Positions 56,475-64,000 of a stretch of 64,000 bases of DNA are shown piece after piece; the first letter of the stretch is position 1; each line of letters opens with the position of its first letter. The stretch is from NCBI GenBank assembly GCA_028708425.1, contig JAQVYY010000009.1:1-64000 (forward strand). The letters are read 5' to 3'. The notes beneath the pieces were generated by a model. The model ran no database searches and was not told where the DNA came from. It worked only from the letters and a program-made list of their open reading frames with translations. Made by a program: the position numbers and the translations under genes. The stretch comes from Bacteroidales bacterium. GTDB taxonomy: Bacteria; Bacteroidota; Bacteroidia; Bacteroidales; Tenuifilaceae.

Positions 56475-59400
56475 ATGAAAACTACACAAAACTACCATAA
56501 CGAATTTACTCTCGACTTTTCAGAAACAGCTTTTAACAAGCTAATGCAGAAACGCATATACAAAGTGCTGCTTATTTGTAGTCATTACGATGCGTTTATG
56601 CTCGAAGAGGATGGCCGAATCGATGAGCAAATATTTAACGAGTACACATCGCTAAACTTGCGATATCCCCCCAATTTTATTCAGGTTCATTCGGCACATG
56701 AAGCGCTGGAGGTTTTAAATAGCGAGGAACAAATTGGCCTAGTTATATCGATGCTAAATGTTGGCGATGTTGACACCTTTGCCCTAGCAAAACAAATTAA
56801 GAAACAAATACCAAACACTCCCTTAGTAATGCTCACGCATTTCTCGCGTGAGGTGTCGGTTCGACTTGTAAAGGAGGACCTGTCGGGCATCGATTACATT
56901 TTTAGCTGGCTGGGCAATGCAGATCTGCTGCTGGCAATTATAAAGCTGATTGAGGACAAGATGAACGCCGAAAATGATATACTAACCATTGGGGTTCAAT
57001 GCATTATAGTTGTAGAGGATTCGATTAGATACTACTCAAGCATACTACCAGTACTATATAAAACCGTAATGCGACAAGCCCGAAGCTTTATGCAAGAAGC
57101 ACTCACTGAACATAAACGTGTTCTGCGCATGCGAGGCCGACCCAAAATACTATTGGCAAATAACTACGACGAAGCCCTTTCGCTATATAACAAGTATAAA
57201 AACAATGTGCTAGGGGTTATCACAGATGTTAACTTTAAAGCGAATAAAAAAAGTATCCGAGAGGGTAGAATGGGAATAAACCTTTGTCAACATATTAAAG
57301 CCGATGATAATAACATTCCGATACTTCTTCAAAGCTCAAACCTAGACAATAAAAAATACGCCGACGAGCGCGGTATAGGCTTCATTCACAAGTATTCTCA
57401 GGCCTATAATATCAACCTGCGTAACTATATAATCGGGAACTTTGGCTTCGATGACTTCGTTTTCTACAGCCCAAAAACCATGAAAGAGGTTGGTCGGGCA
57501 AAAGATTTACCTGCGCTACAAAAGGCTATCCTTACCATTCCCGACGAATCGTTAGCATACCATTCGAACCGAAACCACCTCTCAAAATGGCTAAATGCCC
57601 GTGCGCTATTCTCAATAGGGCAACTCTTTAAACCACTGTCGCTAGTGGATTTTCAATCGCTTGACGACGTTCGGAATTTTCTCTATCAAGCCATCTCAGC
57701 CTACCGAATGAGCAAAAGCTGGGGGGTAATCGCTAGCTTCGACAGGAATCGATTTGACGAGTATAATTTCTTTTCTCGTATTGGCAATGGGTCTATTGGC
57801 GGAAAGGCACGTGGCCTTGCCTTTGTTAATACTATAATCAGAAATAACCACCTGTACAACAAGTACCCTAATGTTACCCTAACCATTCCGCGCACAGTGG
57901 TAATTAGCACCGAACATTTCGATAGTTTCCTTGAATCAAACAACCTCTTTAAGGTTGGAATATCAAATACTTCGGATGAGCAAATTCTTAAGCTGTTCCT
58001 CGAGGCAAAGCTCTCTAAAAATTTAATTGAAGACCTTAAAGTGGTTATACAAAACGTAAAGCGTCCGCTCGCCATAAGGTCGTCTAGCAAACTCGAAGAC
58101 TCACATTATCAACCATTCGCTGGTATCTATTCTACCTATATGATAGCCCACACAACCGACAAGCAGCTTATGCTAAATATGTTACTGCAAGCTATAAAAA
58201 GCGTGTATGCCTCGGTATTCTTTAAAACAAGCAAGGCATACATGTTGGCAACTAGCAATATTATTGACGAAGAAAAGATGGGTATTATAATACAAGAGGT
58301 ATGCGGAACCCAACACGAAAACTACTTTCTGCCCACGCTCTCGGGCGTTGCTCAATCCATAAACTTTTATCCCGTAGGATCCGAAAAACCAGAGCACGGA
58401 GTAGCCTCCATTGGGTATGGCTTAGGAAAACTTATTGTTGAAGGAGGTGTCTCGTTACGCTTTTCGCCAAAATTCCCTAAAAAAACGCTACAGCTATCGC
58501 AGCCCGATATGGCACTTAGGAATACTCAGAAAACATTCTACGCCCTGGATATGGACCCGCAAAGTTTTACCCCATCACCCGATGATGGAATAAATATAAA
58601 AAGGTTAGATATTACCAAGGCCGAGCACTTTACCGACTTTCACAACGTGTCCTCAACTTTCGACATTCAAAATCAAACCATAGTAGATGGGGATTTACAA
58701 AGGGGAAAGAAACTAATTACTTTTGCCAACATACTGAAGTACAACACCTTTCCTTTGGCCGATATTTTACGCGACCTGCTCGAGATTGGGCAAAATGGGA
58801 TGAATTGCCCTGTGGAAATTGAATTTGCAGCGAACCTAAACACCCCCAAGGATATGCCTAAAGTGTTCAATCTGCTGCAAATAAGGCCTATTGTTGAGCA
58901 CGAAGGAACAGATGATATTCAATGGAAAGAAGTAAACGAAAACGACACTATTATCTACTCCGAATCGGCCTTAGGCCATGGCACAATTGCCAATATTTAC
59001 GATGTGGTATACGTTAAACCAAAAAAATTTAACCCAGCAAAAACCAAGGACATTGCGTTAGAGATAGAGATGATAAACGAACGCTACCGTAATGAAAAAC
59101 GCAACTACATTCTAATTGGTCCAGGGCGCTGGGGCAGCAGCGACCCCTGGCTGGGCATACCCATTAAATGGTCGCAAATTTCCGAGGCGAGAGTAATAGT
59201 TGAATCTGGACTTAAAAACTTTAGGGTAGACCCCAGCCAAGGAACACACTTTTTCCAAAACCTAACCTCGTTTAGGGTAGGCTACCTAACCATTAACCCA
59301 TACATAAACGATGGTGCATTCGATGTCGATTTCTTAAATATTCAACCTGCATACCACGAAACTGAATACATTAGATGTATCCAATTCAAATCGCCGTTGC

Positions 59401-59486
59401 TAACCCATATCGACGGAAAAAATAACAGGGGGATTGTATTAAAGCCTACACAAACAACCAAATTAAAGGAAACGCACAATCATTAA
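56475..59486 (+). CDS. Receiver-like domains fused to a PPDK N-terminal (PEP/pyruvate-binding) domain
   Basis: 1003 residues, no signal peptide. Residues 28-165 form a receiver-like domain with Ser92 where the phospho-Asp should be. Residues about 222-330 form a second one with Asp251 (GVITDVNF), Ser287/288 and Lys306, so possibly functional. Residues about 435-810 match the ATP-grasp-like nucleotide-binding part of PEP synthase/PPDK: GSIGGKARGLAFVN, PLAIRSSSKLEDS, QPFAGIYSTYMI and EIEFAANL ... LLQIRPIV. The central phospho-His domain and the PEP/pyruvate barrel are missing. Residues 815-990 form an unrecognised domain with GPGRWGSSDPWLGIPI. It is thus unlikely to make PEP; regulated phosphotransfer to an unknown target is a reasonable guess. 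Confidence 0.85.
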   Translation: MKTTQNYHNEFTLDFSETAFNKLMQKRIYKVLLICSHYDAFMLEEDGRIDEQIFNEYTSLNLRYPPNFIQVHSAHEALEVLNSEEQIGLVISMLNVGDVDTFALAKQIKKQIPNTPLVMLTHFSREVSVRLVKEDLSGIDYIFSWLGNADLLLAIIKLIEDKMNAENDILTIGVQCIIVVEDSIRYYSSILPVLYKTVMRQARSFMQEALTEHKRVLRMRGRPKILLANNYDEALSLYNKYKNNVLGVITDVNFKANKKSIREGRMGINLCQHIKADDNNIPILLQSSNLDNKKYADERGIGFIHKYSQAYNINLRNYIIGNFGFDDFVFYSPKTMKEVGRAKDLPALQKAILTIPDESLAYHSNRNHLSKWLNARALFSIGQLFKPLSLVDFQSLDDVRNFLYQAISAYRMSKSWGVIASFDRNRFDEYNFFSRIGNGSIGGKARGLAFVNTIIRNNHLYNKYPNVTLTIPRTVVISTEHFDSFLESNNLFKVGISNTSDEQILKLFLEAKLSKNLIEDLKVVIQNVKRPLAIRSSSKLEDSHYQPFAGIYSTYMIAHTTDKQLMLNMLLQAIKSVYASVFFKTSKAYMLATSNIIDEEKMGIIIQEVCGTQHENYFLPTLSGVAQSINFYPVGSEKPEHGVASIGYGLGKLIVEGGVSLRFSPKFPKKTLQLSQPDMALRNTQKTFYALDMDPQSFTPSPDDGINIKRLDITKAEHFTDFHNVSSTFDIQNQTIVDGDLQRGKKLITFANILKYNTFPLADILRDLLEIGQNGMNCPVEIEFAANLNTPKDMPKVFNLLQIRPIVEHEGTDDIQWKEVNENDTIIYSESALGHGTIANIYDVVYVKPKKFNPAKTKDIALEIEMINERYRNEKRNYILIGPGRWGSSDPWLGIPIKWSQISEARVIVESGLKNFRVDPSQGTHFFQNLTSFRVGYLTINPYINDGAFDVDFLNIQPAYHETEYIRCIQFKSPLLTHIDGKNNRGIVLKPTQTTKLKETHNH

Positions 59487-59655
59487 AAACATTTCTCTTG
59501 AACCTGTTTAATATCATGTTTTTATAAAACGGTTTTTCTTTGAAATTCAGTTTTAAAAGCGGATATTTACATCTCTTTAAAAAGGGGTGATAAACCCTTA
59601 AATATCATTCGTTTTTTTTTGTTATACATGTTATAAACACTTAAAACTTTTAGTT

Positions 59656-60996
59656 ATGGATGTTAAGAAAATAATGGCCGACCTGGAAAAGAGACACCCA
59701 GGAGAAAGTGAATTTCATCAAGCTGTTCACGAAGTTCTTGAATCGGTTAAAGACGTTTACGACCAAAATCCAAAATTTGAAGCTCACAAAATTATTGAGC
59801 GCATGGTTGAGCCCGATCGAGTATTTACTTTTAAGGTGCCTTGGGCCGACGATGAGGGTACTATTCATGTAAATATTGGTTACCGCGTACAGTTTAACGG
59901 TGCTATTGGGCCATACAAAGGCGGAATTCGTTTCCACCCCAGTGTAACCCTATCATCTCTTAAATTCTTAGGATTTGAGCAAACTTTCAAAAACGCTTTA
60001 ACTACTCTCCCCATGGGAGGTGGTAAAGGTGGTTCAGATTTCAACCCCAAAGGACGTAGCGATAATGAAATTATGCGTTTCTGCCAAGCTTTTATGCTTG
60101 AGCTTTGGAAACATATAGGTGCCGAAACTGACGTTCCTGCTGGTGATATAGGCGTTGGAGCACGCGAAGTAGGTTACATGTACGGAATGTACAAAAAGCT
60201 TGCAGGCAACCACACTGGTGTTTTCACTGGTAAAGGCTTAAACTGGGGTGGATCGCTTATTCGTCCCGAAGCTACTGGCTTTGGCGCTGTTTACTTCCTA
60301 GACCACATGCTTAAAACTGCCAAGGATACCATTAAAGGTAAAACGGTTGCAATTTCTGGTTTTGGTAACGTTGCTTGGGGTGCTGTAACAAAAGCAACCG
60401 AACTAGGAGCTAAAGTTGTTGCTATCTCTGGTCCCGACGGATACATTTACGACGAAGCAGGCGTTAGCGGTGATAAAATTGACTATATGCTAGAACTTCG
60501 CAGCTCTAACCAAGATATAGTTGAGCCTTACGCTAAAAAATTCCCAGGTTCGAAATTTGTTGCAGGTAAAAAACCATGGGAAGTTAAGGTTGATATCGCG
60601 ATGCCTTGTGCTATACAAAACGAGCTTAATGGCGACGATGCTGCTACTCTTATTAAGAATGGCGTTAAAACCGTAGCCGAAGTTTCAAACATGGGTTGTA
60701 CACCCGAAGCTATTGAAGCATTTGTAAAGAATAAAATTAACTTTGCGCCGGGTAAAGCGGTTAACGCTGGTGGTGTTGCAACTTCAGGCCTTGAGATGAC
60801 TCAAAACAGCCAAAAATTAGCTTGGACACGTGAAGAGGTTGATGCTAAGCTTAAGCAAATTATGGAAAATATCCATACCGCTTGTGTTGATCACGGAACG
60901 GGTGCTGATGGTTACATCAACTACGTTAATGGTGCCAATATTGCTGGTTTTATGAAAGTTGCCAACGCAATGTGCGACCTCGGTTTAGTACTATAG
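59656..60996 (+). CDS. gdhA: NADP-type glutamate dehydrogenase
   Basis: 446 residues, hexameric class I length. Assimilates ammonia into 2-oxoglutarate or the reverse. Family segments: GYRVQFNGAIGPYKGGIRFHP, LPMGGGKGGSDFNPKGRS with the catalytic lysine region, DVPAGDIGVGAREVGYMYG, and the Rossmann motif ISGFGNVAWGA. Codon use here is more regular than in neighbours, as expected for an abundant protein. Own transcription unit with a terminator at 61021. Confidence 0.97.
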   Translation: MDVKKIMADLEKRHPGESEFHQAVHEVLESVKDVYDQNPKFEAHKIIERMVEPDRVFTFKVPWADDEGTIHVNIGYRVQFNGAIGPYKGGIRFHPSVTLSSLKFLGFEQTFKNALTTLPMGGGKGGSDFNPKGRSDNEIMRFCQAFMLELWKHIGAETDVPAGDIGVGAREVGYMYGMYKKLAGNHTGVFTGKGLNWGGSLIRPEATGFGAVYFLDHMLKTAKDTIKGKTVAISGFGNVAWGAVTKATELGAKVVAISGPDGYIYDEAGVSGDKIDYMLELRSSNQDIVEPYAKKFPGSKFVAGKKPWEVKVDIAMPCAIQNELNGDDAATLIKNGVKTVAEVSNMGCTPEAIEAFVKNKINFAPGKAVNAGGVATSGLEMTQNSQKLAWTREEVDAKLKQIMENIHTACVDHGTGADGYINYVNGANIAGFMKVANAMCDLGLVL

Positions 60997-61020
60997 CTAT
61001 AGGTCACTATACCATAATAA

Positions 61021-61050
61021 AAAAAGGGGGAGCTTTTGCTTCCCTTTTTT
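61021..61050 (+). terminator. Intrinsic terminator after gdhA
   Basis: A-run plus GGGGGAGC pairing (with two G-T pairs) to GCTTCCC plus a T-run of six, around a TTTT loop. Confidence 0.85.
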
Positions 61051-61092
61051 AGTGAATTAAAAATTTGCTGAAAAAGATAACTATTTGGCCCC

Positions 61093-61143
61093 TTAACCCG
61101 CATTATTCATCAATTTTGTTAAAGATGAATGCAAATGCGGGTT
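61093..61143 (-). repeat. Fragment of the dispersed 150-bp palindromic repeat, reversed (terminal hairpin only)
   Basis: TTAACCCGCATTATTCATC, loop, GATGAATGCAAATGCGGGTT. This equals the right-hand hairpin of the full repeat. Beyond GGGTT similarity stops. Confidence 0.88.
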
Positions 61144-61193
61144 TGCATTTAGCTAATAAATTTCGGACATTTACCCATAACAAAATAGGCGCC

Positions 61194-61592
61194 ATGCAAC
61201 GAATATTATTCAAAATATACCTAATAACCATGGGCTTGCTGTTACTGTTAGCATCATGTAACAACAAACCCACGTATCCAGAAAACTCTATTCTGGGCGC
61301 ATGGATGTGCTTTGAACATAACACTAACAAACAGTACAACGTAAGCATTGATTATTTCGGAGAAGATTCCTCGACCATACAGCTATATAATTTTTACAAC
61401 CTTGGGTTTGATAATGAAACCTATGCAACGGTTTCAGACACAATTATTACACTTATTGGCACCAACACATACGATGCCTTTAACGGTACAGGGCACGTTG
61501 CAAGAGATTTTAGCACTATTTATTGGACATTTTCATACTCTGGCTCATCGTTTTCGGACCCACAGGTCGAGGCAATTTTCAGACGATACTAA
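61194..61592 (+). CDS. Small lipoprotein, unknown function
   Basis: 132 residues with a lipoprotein signal (lipobox LASC) when started at the ATG at 61194. A longer frame from 61065 runs through the repeat fragment and is not believed. The mature part starts NNKPTYPENSILGAWMCFE, and the G-x-W plus regular beta-strands ending in VEAIFRRY suggest a small lipocalin-like or beta-barrel fold, similar to short META/lipocalin-like lipoproteins of Bacteroidota. No specific family recognised. A cvfB-like gene starts 21 bases later, so they may share a transcript. Confidence 0.75.
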   Translation: MQRILFKIYLITMGLLLLLASCNNKPTYPENSILGAWMCFEHNTNKQYNVSIDYFGEDSSTIQLYNFYNLGFDNETYATVSDTIITLIGTNTYDAFNGTGHVARDFSTIYWTFSYSGSSFSDPQVEAIFRRY

Positions 61593-61613
61593 CACACTAA
61601 AAGATTAAATACA

Positions 61614-62447
61614 ATGGCATCTATTGGCAAAATGAATAGCTTACGAGTTGTAAAAGAAGTTAGCATAGGTTGCTACCTCGATGGTGGCGAACACGGAGAA
61701 ATTCTTATACCTCGCCGCTACGTGCCAGAAAATACTGAAGCTGATGACTTTTTAGATGTTTTTATCTACTATGACTCTGAAGATCGAATTATTGCCACTA
61801 CCGAAACGCCAAAATTACAGCTTGGCGAAATAGCCCAACTGCAAGTTGTTTCGGTTACCCATGCTGGCGCATTTCTCGACTGGGGTTTGTCAAAAGATAT
61901 TTTTGTTCCCTTTCGCGAACAAAAATTGCGCATGGAGGAAGGTAATTGGTACATAGTAGGGTTATACATTGATTACGAAACCGATAGATTAGCAGCATCG
62001 GCAAAAGTTGAAAAATTTCTAGACAATACCCCTCCAAACTATGAGGTTGGGCAAGAGGTTGACCTATTGATATACAACAAAACAGACTTGGGCTTTAGCG
62101 CCATAATAAACAATGCCCATTGGGGAGTTATTTATGAAAATGAAGTTTTCAGATATCTAAATAAGGGTAAGCGAATTAAGGGCTACATTAAAAAAATTAG
62201 AGAGGATGATAAAATAGACCTTATACTTCAGAAGCCTGGTTACGAAAAGGTGGACGAGATGGCACAAACGATTCTCGATAAGCTCGATAAAAATAATGGC
62301 GTTTTATGGGTTTCGGACAAAAGCGATCCCAAGGATATTTACGCACTACTTGGCATAAGCAAAAAGGTTTTTAAAAAGGCTATAGGTGGACTATACAAAG
62401 CAAAACTAATTACTATTGAGGATAAGTGCATAAGACTTGCTGAGTAG
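61614..62447 (+). CDS. CvfB-like S1 RNA-binding protein
   Basis: 277 residues. Three S1-like beta-barrels in order and a C-terminal winged helix: YLDGGEHGEILIPRRYVPE; VVSVTHAGAFLDWGLSKDIFVPFREQ; LGFSAIINNAHWGVIYENEVF; then LWVSDKSDPKDIYALLGISKKVFKKAIGGLYK. This is the CvfB/YitL architecture. In staphylococci CvfB binds RNA and affects virulence gene expression; here a role in RNA binding is the safe statement. It ends 38 bases before the ispF stop on the other strand. Confidence 0.92.
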   Translation: MASIGKMNSLRVVKEVSIGCYLDGGEHGEILIPRRYVPENTEADDFLDVFIYYDSEDRIIATTETPKLQLGEIAQLQVVSVTHAGAFLDWGLSKDIFVPFREQKLRMEEGNWYIVGLYIDYETDRLAASAKVEKFLDNTPPNYEVGQEVDLLIYNKTDLGFSAIINNAHWGVIYENEVFRYLNKGKRIKGYIKKIREDDKIDLILQKPGYEKVDEMAQTILDKLDKNNGVLWVSDKSDPKDIYALLGISKKVFKKAIGGLYKAKLITIEDKCIRLAE

Positions 62448-62485
62448 CAAAGTAAGTTTTGAAGAAGGAGATAGAGTTGTTTTAC

Positions 62486-62977
62486 CTAAAGGTCTACCTG
62501 CTTTTTATACAAAAGCACAACGGTATATGCTGCAATACCCTGCTCATTACCAACAAAACCGAGTTTTTCAGTTGTGGTGGCTTTTATGGACAAAGAGCCA
62601 GACTCAAGGTTTAAAACATCCTCAAGAGCTTGCTGCATAATCGGGATTAAATCTTTAATTTTGGGCTGCTGTATACAAATAGTGGAGTCGATATTACCAA
62701 TAGCGTACCCCGCATCGCTCACAAGGGCAGCCGTTCTCTTCAAAAGCAGCTTGCTATCAACTCCTTTAAGCATGGGGTCGTCATCGGGGAATTGAAAGCC
62801 AATATCGCGAAGCGCAGCAGCACCTAGCATCGCATCGCAAATGGCATGGATAAGCACATCGCCGTCGGAGTGACCAACAGAACCCTTACTGTGCTCAATT
62901 TTTATGCCCCCAAGCCACAAGTCGTAGCCAGGTTCTAACCTGTGAACATCGTAACCAACGCCAACCCGAAAATTCAT
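62486..62977 (-). CDS. ispF: 2-C-methyl-D-erythritol 2,4-cyclodiphosphate synthase
   Basis: 163 residues. Fifth step of the non-mevalonate isoprenoid pathway. Metal ligands in GYDVHRLEPG (Asp, His) and in GHSDGDVLIHAICDAML; DIDSTICIQQPKI-like segment here NIDSTICIQQPK; C-terminus KATTTEKLGFVGNEQGIAAYTVVLL. I start at the ATG at 62977 (MNFRVGVGYDVH). A longer start at 62989 lies inside the adjacent repeat. Single gene; ispD is not present here. Confidence 0.97.
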   Translation of the reverse strand: MNFRVGVGYDVHRLEPGYDLWLGGIKIEHSKGSVGHSDGDVLIHAICDAMLGAAALRDIGFQFPDDDPMLKGVDSKLLLKRTAALVSDAGYAIGNIDSTICIQQPKIKDLIPIMQQALEDVLNLESGSLSIKATTTEKLGFVGNEQGIAAYTVVLLYKKQVDL

Positions 62978-62978
62978 A

Positions 62979-63004
62979 TTAACCCGCATTATTCATCACA
63001 TTTA
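62979..63004 (-). repeat. Truncated end of the dispersed repeat, next to a full copy
   Basis: TTAACCCGCATTATTCATCA, then three more matching bases, immediately followed by a complete copy in the same orientation. It starts 1 base beyond the ispF start codon. It suggests one element joined to, or inserted beside, another. Confidence 0.85.
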
Positions 63005-63154
63005 TTAACCCGCATTATTCATCAATCTTGTTAAAGATAAATGCAAATGCGGGTCACCCCGACTTAGTTAAGCCCAATTTTGGGTAACAAAATTGGTTGT
63101 GAAACTCAGTCGCTGTCGGAGACCCCAATTATTCGAATGAATAATTGGGATTAA
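63005..63154 (-). repeat. Dispersed 150-bp palindromic repeat, full copy, reversed
   Basis: TTAACCCGCATTATTC ... TTGGGATTAA on the plus strand. Ends 2 bases before the porV stop codon. Longer-stem subtype. Confidence 0.92.
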
Positions 63155-63156
63155 AA

Positions 63157-64000
63157 CTAATTTCTCCTACCCCGACGCGATGGTTCAAAATCGAAACCCA
63201 GCGTAAACCTAAAGGTATTAGCTAAAGGGTTATGCTGACCAAGTGTTGGAATTAGGTATGCAAAGTCGAGACTAAAAACATTATACCTCACTCCAGCTCC
63301 AACAGTAATATACTTTCTATTCCCCTTTGTTGAGTGCTCTCCAAAGTAACCTACCCTTGCAGCAAACTGCTCAGCATAAACATACTCAAACCCACCAGCT
63401 ACACTTATCTCCCGTAGCTCCTCACGAAAACCACCAGGCGCATCATAAAATGACTGAAATACTCCAGTAATTAGTGGTACATCGGGGTCGTACCCATACA
63501 GAATATCACCTGTTGCATCATCGTAAACCGGAGGGGTGGGAACGAGTAATTTATTAGCATCAGCTATAAATGATACCCTATTATAGGTATCTAACTCAAC
63601 TGAAAAACGCCCTCCTACACGAAGATTAGTAGGAATAAACTGTTTTATGGCATCATCATTATACGAAATTTTTGTACCTATATTAGAAATATTAAATCCT
63701 AGAGCGAGTGCCGAGGCTTTATTATTAATATTTAGTGGGGTTTCGTAGTACATTGCGATATCTGCTGCTGCAGAGTTGCCAGCCTTAGAAACTGGCTGCC
63801 CCTGCTGTGCAAAACCACCCGTTAAATCAGAACGGATGTACCTAAATCCAATGCTACCCGCTATTTTCTCCGAAAACTTACGCGAGTATGCCACATCCAA
63901 AGAGAACTCGTTAGCATTATGGTCAAGCAATTTAGTGCCCTGACCGTCGGTAAAAATTATTGTTCCCATCGAGAAGTAGAGCATCGATGCGCTCACCACC
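63157..64000 (-). CDS. porV: Type IX secretion outer membrane protein PorV (5' end outside the window)
   Basis: About 281 C-terminal residues are visible; the start and signal peptide lie beyond 64000. The sequence fits PorV/LptO: LYFSMGTIIFTDGQGT, NEFSLDVAYSRKFSEKI, FRYIRSDLTGG, the AADIAMYYETPL segment, LREISVAGGFEYVYAEQFAARVGYFGEHSTKGNRKYITVGAGVRYNVFSLDFAYLIP-type blocks read in short motifs (VGYFGEHSTKGNRK; VFSLDFAYLIPT), and a barrel end NTFRFTLGFDFEPSRRGRRN. PorV is a FadL-like beta-barrel that brings substrates with a type IX sorting domain out of the SprA channel and to the PorU sortase. porU is usually the neighbour and may lie outside the window. A basic tail RRGRRN follows the barrel. 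Confidence 0.9.
   Translation of the reverse strand, partial: VVSASMLYFSMGTIIFTDGQGTKLLDHNANEFSLDVAYSRKFSEKIAGSIGFRYIRSDLTGGFAQQGQPVSKAGNSAAADIAMYYETPLNINNKASALALGFNISNIGTKISYNDDAIKQFIPTNLRVGGRFSVELDTYNRVSFIADANKLLVPTPPVYDDATGDILYGYDPDVPLITGVFQSFYDAPGGFREELREISVAGGFEYVYAEQFAARVGYFGEHSTKGNRKYITVGAGVRYNVFSLDFAYLIPTLGQHNPLANTFRFTLGFDFEPSRRGRRN

Overview
The window reads as a chromosomal segment of a Bacteroidota bacterium, most likely in or near the Bacteroidales/Marinilabiliales. The evidence is the gene content: gliding genes gldF and gldG, the type IX secretion protein PorV, a type IX C-terminal sorting domain on a secreted peptidase, TlpA-like lipoproteins, the long HutU form, and TPR histidine kinase and phosphatase genes. 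Promoters fit the Bacteroidota consensus (TTTG, about 19 bases, TAnnTTTG) and starts lack strong Shine-Dalgarno sequences. Base composition is AT-rich and even; I see no phage, plasmid or insertion-sequence transposase gene. Coding density is high.

Layout. 0.1-3.6 kb: small envelope proteins (a beta-barrel protein, an ankyrin-repeat protein and two paralogous lipoproteins). 3.6-13.7 kb, all minus strand: mutS, a DnaQ-like exonuclease, dnaN, a DUF4340 protein, gldG, gldF and trxB. 13.8-19 kb: tRNA-Pro(GGG), a thioredoxin lipoprotein, aminopeptidase P and a DPP4-type S9 peptidase. 19.8-23.1 kb: a signalling island with a tandem SiaB-like kinase converging on a SiaC-like regulator and a TPR histidine kinase. 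23.3-31.9 kb: murB, a glycosyltransferase, a nitroreductase-like lipoprotein, a C69 peptidase, hutU and a LemA/TPM trio. 32.2-37.7 kb, minus strand: zinc-ribbon protein, Nif3-like protein, MerR regulator, CapA-like protein and two M23 peptidases. 37.8-49.8 kb: alaS, a TlpA-like lipoprotein, meaB, a TPR/SpoIIE phosphatase, a zinc ABC transporter and lpd. 50-64 kb: ychF, a type IX-secreted M14 carboxypeptidase, an alkaline-phosphatase-like protein that appears to have lost its active site, a receiver/PPDK-N fusion, gdhA, a small lipoprotein, a CvfB-like protein, ispF and the 3' part of porV.

The most striking non-coding feature is a palindromic repeat of about 150 bp with TTAACCC...GGGTTAA ends. 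It occurs full length nine times and as fragments or mini-copies five times, in both orientations. It is always between genes, and twice its terminal TAA is the stop codon of a neighbouring gene. It looks like a non-autonomous, MITE- or REP-like family.

How genes may work together: SiaB-like kinase, SiaC-like phosphoprotein and, 20 kb away, a SpoIIE phosphatase could form a partner-switching circuit whose output is the histidine kinase translationally coupled to siaC. PorV would export the M14 peptidase. All family assignments come from reading the sequence and memory; no database search was run.
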